Shown piece after piece: positions 1 to 6,947 of a stretch of DNA of 9,416 nucleotides. The notes beneath the pieces are model-generated. The model saw nothing but the letters and a program-made list of their open reading frames with translations. It ran no database searches and was not told the DNA's origin. Every line of letters starts with the position of its first letter. Position 1 is the stretch's first letter. The translations under genes were made by a program, and so were the position numbers. Source of the DNA: an uncultured Lysobacteraceae bacterium (GTDB lineage: Bacteria > Pseudomonadota > Gammaproteobacteria > Xanthomonadales > Xanthomonadaceae); NCBI GenBank assembly GCA_946480825.1, contig CAMLLG010000107.1, forward strand, positions 1 through 9,416, written 5' to 3'.

Positions 1-988
1 TCGCGGATGCGTTCGGTCACCGACACCAGCATGATGTTCATGATGCCGATGCCGCCGACGATCAGCGAAATGCCGGCCACCGCGCCGAGCAGCCACGACA
101 TCAGTTTCGTGGTCTGGGTGCGCGCGCTGACGATCTCGGCGAGATTGCGGACGTTGAAATCGTCGTCCTCGCCGGGCTGGATCTTGTGGCGCTGGCGCAG
201 CAGCGCTTCGATCTCGGCCTGCGCGGTCGACAGGCCGTCGGGATCGGCCACGCCGACGCTGATCTGCTGCACCGCGCCGGGCGGCAGCGATGCGTTGCTC
301 GACATGCGGCGGCGCGCGGTATCGAGCGGAATCACGATCAGATCGTCCTGGTCCTGGCCGAAACCGCCCTGGCCTTTCGATTTCAGCACGCCGACCACGG
401 TGAACGGCACGCGCCCGAGGCGCAGCGTCTGGCCGACCGCTTCCTCGTCGCCGAACAGCTCGCGGCGCAGGGTTTCGCCGATGATCGCGGACTTGTCGCC
501 GCCGCTGTAATCGCCGGCCTCGAAGCCGGGCCCGCTGGCGAGTTCCCAACCGTTGATGTCGAACCAGTCGGGTTCCACGCCGTACCAGCTGCTGGACCAG
601 TTGTTCTCGGCGTACACCGCCTGGGTACCGCCGCGCAGCACGCCGCTGATGTACTGGATGCCGCCGATTTCCCGACGGATGGCCTCGATGTCGTCCTGGT
701 TGAGCGTATAGAAGCTGCTGGCGCTCATGCGCACGCCGCCCATGCCGCGCCCGGCGCCGGGGTTGATGTCGAGCCGCTGCGAACCGAGGCCGGAGACCAG
801 TTTCTCGATCTCGGCCTGGGTGCCCTGGCCCACCGAGACCATCACGATCACCGCGGCGATGCCGATGATCACCCCCAGCGAGGTCAGCGCGCTGCGCAGC
901 CAGTTGCCGCGCAGCGCGAAGGTCGCGGTGCGCATCACTTCGAGCAGGGTCAGGCCGCCGGGCGCGGGCGGGCGTGGATCGAGCGCGC

Positions 989-992
<4 letters not shown>
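1..992 (-). CDS. MacB-type ABC transporter permease (C-terminus cut off by window edge)
   Basis: Inner-membrane permease of a MacAB/YknXYZ-like export complex. It is read from an ATG at 992-990, and 330 codons are visible before the left edge; no stop lies in the window. Residues 1-30 are cytoplasmic. The first membrane helix is about 34-54 (SALTSLGVIIGIAAVIVMV), followed by the conserved SVGQG. Residues 58-295 form the large periplasmic MacB_PCD-type domain. The second helix begins near 297 and leads into GGIGIMNIMLVSVTERIR (313-330), the FtsX/MacB signature next to the coupling helix. Family members are usually about 400 residues, so roughly 70-80 residues with the last two helices are missing here. 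Unlike E. coli MacB, no ATPase domain is fused; the ATPase is the upstream gene, whose TGA overlaps this ATG (ATGA). A GGAG lies 8 nt before the start. Substrate unknown; macrolide export is known for MacB relatives but cannot be read from sequence. Confidence 0.93.
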
Positions 993-1725
<733 letters not shown>

Positions 1726-1729
<4 letters not shown>

Positions 1730-3234
1730 TTCGCGGGCTCCGCCGTCTGCAGACCGACGATCACCTCGTCGCCGGCCTTCAGCTCACCGATGATCTCGGT
1801 GCTGCTGCCGTCGGACGCGCCGACGCGCACCGTCACCGCCTTCGGCTTGCCGTCGGCCAGCACGTAGACCGGGGCGCGACGCGCGCCGATCAGCGCGTTG
1901 ATCGCGCTGTCCCAGGCACCGCGCTGTTCGTCGTTGAGCGCGGCGCGGAAGGCGCCGAACTGCTGATTGAAGCGTTCCATCATGCGCTGGCGCATCGCGC
2001 CGCTGGCGTTGCCGCCGCGCGGTTGCTGCGCGCCGCCGCCACCGGGCATCCGCCCGAACAGCGCGCTGCCGCCGTTCTGGCCCTGCGCGGGCGTCGCGGT
2101 GCGCGCGGCGATGCGTTCGCGCATCTTCGTCAACGCATCGTCGAACGCGGCCTGCTGGGCGGCGTCGAGTTTCAACGTCGCGGCGATCGCCGGCAATTCG
2201 TCGGTCATGCCGCCACCGCGCTGCGGGGCTTCGGGCGTCGCGGTCGGGTCCGCCGGCGGCTTGAAGCGCATCGCGGCGTTCGGCACCTTCAGCACGCCGT
2301 CGCGGCGGCTGACCTCGATCTCGGCGTTGGCGGTGAGCCCCGGCAGCAGCGCCTGATCGGCGTTGTCCACCGCGACCACCACCGGGAAAGTGATGACGTT
2401 GTTGGTATTGGTGGCCGACAGCCGCACCTGGCTGACCTCGCCGCGGAACTGGCGGTCGGGGAAGGCATCGACGGTAAAGCTCACCGTTTGACCCTGCTTG
2501 ACCTGACCGATATCGGATTCGTCCACCGCCAGCACGATCTCCATCCGCGACAGGTCTTCGGCGATCTTGAACAGCACCGGCGCCTGCAGGCTGGCGGCCA
2601 CGGTCTGACCCGGCTCGATCGAACGGTTCAGCACCACGCCGTCCACCGGCGAATAGATCACGGTGCGGCCGAGGTTCAGCCGCGCGTTGCGGGTGGACGC
2701 TTCCTGCTGGCGGATCTGCGCTTCGGCCTGCGCGACCTGTGCCCGGGCCTGATCGCGCGCGGCCAGCGTTTGGTCGAGATCGCCGCGGGCGACGAGCTTC
2801 TGCGCCGCCAGTTCGCGGTTGCGGTTGTAGGCCAGTTCGGCGTTGCGCAGGGTCGCCTGGGCGGTGGCCAGGCCGGCGCGGGCGCTGGCGATGCTGGCGT
2901 CGCCCTGGGCGATCTGGGCTTCGAAGGTACTGGGATCGATGCGCGCGATGATCTGGCCCTTGCGCACGCGGTCGTTGAAGTCGACCAGCACCTCCTCGAC
3001 CTTGCCGGACACCTCGCTGCCCACGTCCACCGTCGACAGCGCGCCGAGGGTGCCGGTGGCGGAGATCGCGACCCGGATGTCGCCCTGCTCCACCGCCGCG
3101 GTGCGGAAGCGTTGTTCGGCGCCGCCGCCACCGCGGCCCTTCCAGAACCACAGCGCGGCCACGACGGCCGCGAGGGCGATCAGGGCGATGACGAGACGGG
3201 GAAGGCGCGAACCGGTCTTGCGATATGGGGACAT
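1726..3234 (-). CDS. MacA-like periplasmic adaptor (membrane fusion protein) with extra inserted domain
   Basis: Adaptor that links the inner-membrane ABC permease to an outer-membrane channel (502 aa). Residues 13-30 form an uncleaved N-terminal membrane anchor. About 50-100 is the first half of the lipoyl-like domain, about 102-190 a long Ala/Gln/Arg-rich coiled-coil hairpin, and about 191-225 the second lipoyl half (IYSPVDGVVLNRSIEPGQTV). About 228-310 is the beta-barrel. The membrane-proximal domain is split: its first strand ends near VPNAAMRF (317-324) and resumes at APVYVLADGKPKAV (454-467). Between them sit about 130 extra residues with two charged helical stretches (about 343-378 and 413-450) around a Gly/Gln/Pro linker. 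E. coli MacA has 371 residues, so the excess matches the insertion. The ATG at 3234 is chosen because the frame upstream adds only an unconvincing Arg/His-rich leader; no clear Shine-Dalgarno precedes it. First gene of the export operon, overlapping the ATPase by GTGA. Confidence 0.93.
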
Positions 3235-3426
3235 GGGGGCTGCGGGTCGAAGGTGAGTGGTGTGAACGCACGGGCGGTGCCGGAGTTGACACCGGATACG
3301 CACGCGGGCTGGTCACGGATGCGAAGCGGGGGCGCCGGCCTTGGCGGGGATCATCTCGACAAAGGCCGCCTTGGCGGAGCAGGCGGCTCCGCGCATCATC
3401 GCACGACACCCAATCCCGACGCTGCC
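3235..3426. promoter_or_regulatory. Divergent spacer with hairpin at 3374-3392
   Basis: This 192-bp gap separates the leftward export operon from the rightward DUF486 gene, so it should hold both promoters. I see no convincing pair of -35/-10 boxes. A plus-strand TTGACA at 3286-3291 has no TATAAT-like hexamer at the right distance. The clearest structure is a perfect 7-bp hairpin (GCGGAGC, loop AGGCG, GCTCCGC) at 3374-3392, 34 nt before the DUF486 start codon. A competing small palindrome, CCGCC-TT-GGCGG, lies at 3367-3378. These would fall in the DUF486 leader if transcription starts further upstream, but they could equally be a remnant of a dispersed repeat. Confidence 0.35.
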
Positions 3427-3774
3427 ATGCCTTTCGCCATAGAACGCCTGCTCCCCATCGCGCTGCTGCTGTGCTCGAACGTCTTCATGACCTTCGCCTG
3501 GTACGGGCATCTGAAGTACAAAAGCTCGCCCCTGCCGGTGGTGATCGCCGCCAGCTGGGGCATCGCCTTCTTCGAATATCTGCTGATGGTGCCGGCGAAC
3601 CGCTGGGGCAGTGCCTTCTACTCCGCGCCGCAGCTCAAGGGCATGCAGGAAGTGATCACGCTGCTGGTGTTCGCGGGCTTCTCGACCTGGTTCCTGGATC
3701 AGCCGCTGAAGTGGAACCACTGGGCGGGGTTCGGCCTGATCGTCGTGGCGGCGTGGCTGATTTTCATGGAGTGA
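3427..3774 (+). CDS. DUF486 (DMT-superfamily-like) small membrane protein
   Basis: Integral inner-membrane protein of 115 residues with four predicted helices at about 8-24, 36-54, 74-92 and 97-113. The pattern LLCSNVFMTFAWYGHLK (14-30), ASWGIAFFEYLLMVPANR (42-59) and WNHWAGFGLIVVAAW (96-110) matches the DUF486 family, which is grouped with drug/metabolite transporter-like four-helix proteins. The length is normal for the family, so the gene looks complete. No substrate is established that I can name, and nothing in the neighbourhood suggests one. The ATG at 3427 is chosen because upstream sequence in the same frame is low-complexity shadow coding and family members begin close to the first helix. 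No strong Shine-Dalgarno is visible. It stands alone on the plus strand, divergent from the export operon and convergent with the Mpo1-like gene. Confidence 0.88.
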   Translation: MPFAIERLLPIALLLCSNVFMTFAWYGHLKYKSSPLPVVIAASWGIAFFEYLLMVPANRWGSAFYSAPQLKGMQEVITLLVFAGFSTWFLDQPLKWNHWAGFGLIVVAAWLIFME

Positions 3775-3786
3775 CGTCGTCGCAGA

Positions 3787-3835
3787 GCGGGAGCGCGGCC
3801 TCCGGGCCGCTGGTCTCTCGAAACCAGTCTCCCGC
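3787..3835. repeat. Degenerate REP-like palindrome inside a three-way-junction fold
   Basis: Starts 12 nt after the DUF486 stop. Bases 3787-3793 (GCGGGAG) pair perfectly with 3829-3835 (CTCCCGC). They enclose a 6-bp hairpin GCGGCC-TCCG-GGCCGC at 3795-3810, with a UNCG-type loop closed by C-G, and a weaker TGGT/ACCA arm at 3811-3826. The first arm plus the next two bases, GCGGCCTCCGGGCCGCTG, differs from the clean REP copies in this window at only two of 18 positions, both in the loop, but lacks their GTAG head. It is best read as a diverged REP copy. It could also help terminate DUF486 transcription, although no T-tract follows. Confidence 0.6.
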
Positions 3836-3866
3836 CACCGATCATCGTCATCGATTCCTCGTCGCA

Positions 3867-3892
3867 CAGCGGCCTGAAGGCCGCTCTACCGG
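3867..3892 (-). repeat. GTAG-type REP element (single)
   Basis: A 26-bp copy of the same palindromic unit found twice at 5444-5516. On the minus strand it reads CCGGTAG, then AGCGGCC-TTCA-GGCCGCT, then G. The GTAG head beside an 8-bp imperfect palindrome is the form of the SMAG/REP elements described in Stenotrophomonas and relatives, which are mobilised by REP-associated tyrosine transposases (RAYT). It ends 12 bp before the last codon of the Mpo1-like gene, so it would lie in that gene's 3' untranslated RNA. All 26 bases agree with the other two copies. Confidence 0.85.
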
Positions 3893-3904
3893 TTCGGCAA
3901 AATG

Positions 3905-4207
3905 TCAGAACTTGATCTTGCCGATCAGGATGTCCTTGTACATCACCCAGTCGCCGGCGAACGAATAGAACGGGTGCTGGAAGGTCGCCGGGCGGTTCTT
4001 CTCGAAGAAGAAATGCCCGACCCAGGCGAAGGCGTAACCGCTGACCAGCGCCGCGAGCAGCCACCAGGCGTTGTCGCGCAGCATTGCGGCGAGGATGCAG
4101 CCGAGTGCGACGCTGGTGCCGACGAAATGCAGGCGCCGACAGGTGCGGTTGCGATGCTCGCCGAGGTAGAACGGATAGAACTCGCGGAAGCTCGAAAATC
4201 CGGACAT
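3905..4207 (-). CDS. Mpo1-like (DUF962 / YGL010w-like) membrane protein
   Basis: Small protein of 100 residues from the DUF962 family, which includes yeast Mpo1, an iron-dependent dioxygenase that shortens 2-hydroxy fatty acids (alpha-oxidation). The characteristic pieces are present in order: FYPFYLGEHRN (10-20), CRRLHFVGT (23-31), WVGHFFFEKNRPATFQHP (62-79) and a final GDWVMYKD. The four histidines H18, H27, H65 and H78 are candidate metal ligands, as in the family. Two hydrophobic stretches, about 28-43 and 47-63, suggest membrane insertion. The start at 4207 is supported by GGGAGA upstream with GGAG 6 nt from the ATG. It lies 12 nt downstream of the zinc/membrane protein gene and is probably last in the mazG transcript. 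Fatty-acid activity is inferred from the family; bacterial members are little studied. Confidence 0.88.
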   Translation of the reverse strand: MSGFSSFREFYPFYLGEHRNRTCRRLHFVGTSVALGCILAAMLRDNAWWLLAALVSGYAFAWVGHFFFEKNRPATFQHPFYSFAGDWVMYKDILIGKIKF

Positions 4208-4219
4208 GGGACTCTCCCG

Positions 4220-4564
4220 TCAGGGCGATGGCGTGCGCCGCTGCGCGACACGCTGCAGCAGCAGGACCACACCGTACCAGAGGAACAGCATCCCGAGCAG
4301 GTTCGGAACACTGAGCGACCACTCGGTCTGGTGCCATCCGTAGTAGAGCAGCAGCAGGCCGAGCGCGACCAGCAGCAGCGACCAGACCCAGCCCACTGGC
4401 GCGTCCCCGCGCGGCGCCTGTCGGCGCAGCCGCGCGGCACAGGTGTCGTCGCAGTGCAGGCCGATGTCGCCATCGTCGCGGGCGCAGGCCTCGCCGCAGA
4501 GACCCTTGCCGCAGGCGGTGCAGACGCCCACCGCAGCGCACTCGCGATGACGCCAGCAGTTCAC
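4220..4564 (-). CDS. B-box-like zinc-binding protein with two membrane helices
   Basis: Uncharacterised 114-residue protein. The N-terminus (1-45) is rich in Cys and His: C3, H6, C9, C15, C18, C23, C27, H37, C38 and C42. The spacing resembles the bacterial B-box-type zinc domain (CxxH...VGxCxxCGKGLC...C...C), which would bind two zinc ions. A short charged linker follows, then two hydrophobic helices at about 57-75 (VGWVWSLLLVALGLLLLYY) and 86-105 (VPNLLGMLFLWYGVVLLL), and a basic tail. The topology would place both ends on the cytoplasmic side if the tail is positive-inside. I choose the GTG at 4564-4562 because it shares bases with the mazG stop (GTGA) and places the first CxxH at the very N-terminus as in related proteins; there is no ATG in the Cys-rich part. 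It is coupled to mazG upstream and followed after 12 nt by the Mpo1-like gene. Function unknown. Confidence 0.8.
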   Translation of the reverse strand: MNCWRHRECAAVGVCTACGKGLCGEACARDDGDIGLHCDDTCAARLRRQAPRGDAPVGWVWSLLLVALGLLLLYYGWHQTEWSLSVPNLLGMLFLWYGVVLLLQRVAQRRTPSP

Positions 4565-5412
4565 GCGCCGCCCCGCTCCGCGGCCTTGGCGCGATCCCAG
4601 TAACCGTCCTGCTCGGCCAGCGACAGATCCGCCAGGCGCACGCCGTCGGCGGCGGCCATCGCTTCCATCGCGCGGAAGCGGCGTTCGAACTTGTGATTGG
4701 CGCGACGCATCGCCGCGCCCGGGTCGACCTTCGCATGCCGCGCCAGATTCGCGGCGACGAACAGCAGATCGCCCAATTCGTCTTCCAGCCGATCGCGCAC
4801 CGCGGCATCGTCGGGCGCGGCGGCCAGCGCGTCGAACTCGGCCTGCACTTCGTCCAGTTCTTCCTTCAGCTTTTCGATCACGGGCGCCGGGCCGGGCCAA
4901 TCGAAGCCCACGGTCGCGGCCTTCTTCTGCAGCTTCAGCGCGCGCTGCCATTCGGGCAGGCCGCGGGCGACGCCGGCCAGCGCCGAATCGTCGACAGCGC
5001 CATGCTCCTGCGCGGCATGCTTCGCCAGCCGCTCCTTCTTCTTTTCGGCGTCCCACATCGCGTTGAGCGCATCGCTGTCGGCGATGCTCATGCCCGCGAA
5101 CACGTGCGGATGACGCCGCTCCATCTTGTCGCTGATCGCGGCGACGACATCGGCGAACGCGAATGCGCCCCGCTCCTCGGCCATGCGCGCATGGAACACG
5201 ACCTGGAACAACAGGTCGCCGAGTTCGTCCTTGAGATCGTCGAGATCGCCGCGATCGATGGCGTCGGCGACTTCGTACGCTTCTTCGACCGTGTACGGCG
5301 CGATGGTGGCGAACGTCTGCTTCAGATCCCACGGGCAGCCGCCCTGCGGGTCGCGCAGGCGCGCCATGATCGCGAGCAGTCGCTGGATGTGGGTCGGATC
5401 GGTCTCAGACAT
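4561..5412 (-). CDS. mazG: Nucleoside triphosphate pyrophosphohydrolase MazG
   Basis: Cytoplasmic enzyme that hydrolyses NTPs and dNTPs to the monophosphate plus pyrophosphate; in E. coli it also lowers ppGpp under starvation. The 283 residues hold two MazG domains, as in E. coli. The N-terminal one opens with LRDPQGGCPWDLKQTF (19-34), has metal-binding acidic residues in TVEEAYEV (41-48) and KDELGDLLFQVVFHA (61-75), and ends with RRHPHVFAG (99-107). The C-terminal one has KEELDEV (183-189) and DELGDLLFVAANLAR (211-225), both ExxE and ExxD motifs being intact, and ends in NHKFERRF. A linker with WDAEKKKE lies between. The ATG at 5412 places MSETDPTHIQRLL at the expected N-terminus, with a weak GGGA 8 nt upstream. 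The stop overlaps the start of the zinc/membrane protein. It lies downstream of cysQ on the same strand, separated by the paired REP elements. Confidence 0.97.
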   Translation of the reverse strand: MSETDPTHIQRLLAIMARLRDPQGGCPWDLKQTFATIAPYTVEEAYEVADAIDRGDLDDLKDELGDLLFQVVFHARMAEERGAFAFADVVAAISDKMERRHPHVFAGMSIADSDALNAMWDAEKKKERLAKHAAQEHGAVDDSALAGVARGLPEWQRALKLQKKAATVGFDWPGPAPVIEKLKEELDEVQAEFDALAAAPDDAAVRDRLEDELGDLLFVAANLARHAKVDPGAAMRRANHKFERRFRAMEAMAAADGVRLADLSLAEQDGYWDRAKAAERGGA

Positions 5413-5443
5413 GCGCCAATTCCCACGAATGCATCACGCCCCC

Positions 5444-5516
5444 CCGGTAGAGCGGCCTTCAGGCCGCTGATTGATCGCGGATGCAAAGAGCAGCGGCCTG
5501 AAGGCCGCTCTACCGG
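5444..5516. repeat. Paired inverted GTAG-type REPs (BIME-like element)
   Basis: Two 26-bp REP units in opposite orientation, 5444-5469 and 5491-5516, are separated by a 21-nt spacer (5470-5490). The units are perfect reverse complements of each other, so the whole element can form one 26-bp stem with a 21-nt loop. Alternatively each unit folds as its own small hairpin (AGCGGCC-TTCA-GGCCGCT). The GTAG heads face outward at 5447-5450 (plus strand) and 5513-5510 (minus strand). It fills most of the 122-bp gap between cysQ and mazG. By analogy with BIMEs it may shield upstream RNA from 3' exonucleases or weaken read-through into mazG; this is inference. Confidence 0.88.
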
Positions 5517-5534
5517 CGACGGAAAACACCGGGA

Positions 5535-6344
5535 TCACACCCAATCCCGCCACGGCAACCGCGGGTCGCCCAGCGCCACGAAATCGCCGTTGAGCAGGGT
5601 GTCGCGCTGGTTGTAGCGGAACGGACGGCCCCGCGGATCGAGCACCACGCCGCCGGCGGCCTCGACGATCGCCTGGCCCGCGGCGGTGTCCCATTCGCTG
5701 GTCGGCGCGAAACGCGGATACACGTCGATGGCGCCCTCGGCGACGCGGCAGAACTTGAGCGACGACCCGACGCCGATGGCTTCGAGTTCGCCCTTGTCCG
5801 CCGCCATTTTCGCCATGAACGCTTCGGTGCGCGCGTCGCGGTGCGAACGGCTGGCGGCCACGCGCAAGGGCGGTTCGGCGATGGTACGGGTCTCCAGCGC
5901 GATCTCGCCGCCGTCGGCACGGCGGTACGCGCCGTGGACGCGATCGCCCCACCACAGTTCGCCGGTCACCGGCGCCTGGATCACGCCGAAGGTCGCGACG
6001 CCGTCCTCGATCAGGGCGATGTTGACGGTGAATTCGCCGTTGCGCTTCACGAACTCGCGGGTGCCGTCGAGCGGATCGACCAGCCACAGCCGCGACCAGC
6101 GGCGACGTTCGGCGGCGGTGAGTTCCGCGGATTCCTCCGACAAGACCGGAATGTCCGGGGTCAATGTCTGCAGGCCGTCGACGATGCGCCGGTGCGAAGC
6201 GAGATCGGCCGCGGTCAGCGGGCTGTCGTCGGCCTTGTGGTCGACGTCGAAAGGGTGTTCGTAGATCTGCAGGATGTCGGCGGCGGCGGCGGCGGCGAGG
6301 GCGATCACGCCTTCGCGGATCGATTCATCGAGCAATGTCGGCAT
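5535..6344 (-). CDS. cysQ: 3'(2'),5'-bisphosphate nucleotidase CysQ
   Basis: Removes the 3'-phosphate from PAP (3'-phosphoadenosine 5'-phosphate), a by-product of sulfate assimilation and of acyl-carrier-protein loading, and thereby protects exoribonucleases from inhibition. It belongs to the Mg-dependent, lithium-sensitive inositol monophosphatase fold. In 269 residues the signature residues are present: KADDSPLTAAD (37-47), the metal ligands E70 and E71 in LSEES, DPLDGTREFVKRNGEFTVNIAL (90-111) with D90, D93 and T95, and EWDTAAGQAIVEAAGG (217-232) with D219. KRNGEFTVNIALI and KFCRVAEGAIDVYPRF favour CysQ over SuhB. The length is slightly above the 246 of E. coli CysQ. The ATG at 6344 is preceded by AGGGAG (GGAG 10 nt away) lying inside nudE; the two genes overlap by 20 bp, so translation is likely coupled. 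Confidence 0.96.
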   Translation of the reverse strand: MPTLLDESIREGVIALAAAAAADILQIYEHPFDVDHKADDSPLTAADLASHRRIVDGLQTLTPDIPVLSEESAELTAAERRRWSRLWLVDPLDGTREFVKRNGEFTVNIALIEDGVATFGVIQAPVTGELWWGDRVHGAYRRADGGEIALETRTIAEPPLRVAASRSHRDARTEAFMAKMAADKGELEAIGVGSSLKFCRVAEGAIDVYPRFAPTSEWDTAAGQAIVEAAGGVVLDPRGRPFRYNQRDTLLNGDFVALGDPRLPWRDWV

Positions 6345-6885
6345 GACGCAACCACTCCCTGACCAGAAACAACGCGGCGATCGAACGCCCTTCGGAAAAC
6401 GCTTCGTCCAGGATCAGCTCGTGCAGCGCATCGAGCTTCCACGGCACCACGTCCAACGGCTCCGGCTCGTCGCCGACCAGCCGTTCTTCGTACAGACCGC
6501 GCGCCAGCACCAGCACGGTTTCGTGGCCCATGTAGGTCGGCGCGAGGCTGATCCGGCGCAGCACGGTGAGCGAACGCGCGCCGTAGCCGGCTTCTTCCTT
6601 CAATTCGCGGTTGGCCGCTTCCTCGGGCGTTTCGCCGGGGTCGATCTTGCCCTTCACCAGGCCGAGTTCGTAGCGGTGGGTACCGGCGGCGTATTCGCGG
6701 ATCAGCAGCGCGGTGTCGTCGTCGAGCAGCGGCACCACGATCACCGCGCCGTGGCCGATGGCGGGGGCGCGGTGATAGCAGCGGCGCTCGCCGTTGCTGA
6801 ATTCGAGATCGATCTCCTCGATCACGCGCCCCGGATCGCCCTGGCGGCGACGCACGGCATGGACGGTCGGCAGCGGACGACTCAC
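6325..6885 (-). CDS. nudE: ADP-compounds (NADH, ADP-ribose, ApnA) Nudix hydrolase NudE
   Basis: Cytoplasmic Nudix hydrolase that in E. coli splits ADP-ribose, NADH, Ap2A and Ap3A. From the GTG at 6885-6883 the protein has 186 residues, the same length as E. coli NudE, and it lines up with it along its whole length: IDLEFSNGERRCYHR (25-39), LIREYAAGTHRYELGLVKG (61-79), GDEPEPLDVVPW (138-149) and ALFLVREWL (171-179). The Nudix box is complete at 79-101: G79, E85, R93, E94, E97, E98, G100. A longer in-frame ATG exists at 7071, but its extra 62 residues are Arg/Ala-rich shadow sequence running through the divergent bioA gene, so I reject it. No clear Shine-Dalgarno precedes the GTG. First gene of the leftward nudE-cysQ(-mazG...) set, divergent from bioA. 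The start codon is less certain than the identity. Confidence 0.94.
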   Translation of the reverse strand: MSRPLPTVHAVRRRQGDPGRVIEEIDLEFSNGERRCYHRAPAIGHGAVIVVPLLDDDTALLIREYAAGTHRYELGLVKGKIDPGETPEEAANRELKEEAGYGARSLTVLRRISLAPTYMGHETVLVLARGLYEERLVGDEPEPLDVVPWKLDALHELILDEAFSEGRSIAALFLVREWLRHADIAR

Positions 6886-6947
6886 GGCGCACCCGCGCCG
6901 CGGGCCATAATGCAGGCATGAATGACGGAATGGGCAGGCATGCGCCG
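6886..6947. promoter_or_regulatory. Divergent nudE/bioA promoter region
   Basis: This is the only non-coding DNA between nudE and bioA, so both promoters must lie here or reach into the genes. On the plus strand, CATAAT at 6906-6911 differs from TATAAT at one base, but no good -35 lies 16-18 bp upstream. A transcript from it would begin near 6918. On the minus strand, TATCAT (6953-6948) is also one base from consensus and would serve nudE. I see no BirA-like operator (TTGTAAACC with its inverted partner), so biotin-responsive control of bioA is not supported by this sequence. Confidence 0.35.

Noticed and set aside
3286..3291. TTGACA hexamer as a -35 box for DUF486
   Set aside because: No TATAAT-like sequence lies 16-18 bp downstream, so it is a chance match on present evidence.
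3235..3303. Upstream extension of the adaptor to an ATG at 3303
   Set aside because: It would add 23 residues rich in Arg, His and Pro ahead of a normal membrane-anchor N-terminus, with no improved ribosome-binding site.
3328..3353. Degenerate copy of a common CCCCGC-AAGGC-type dispersed repeat in the spacer before DUF486
   Set aside because: The minus strand resembles such repeats only loosely and the inverted arms do not match well enough to call it.
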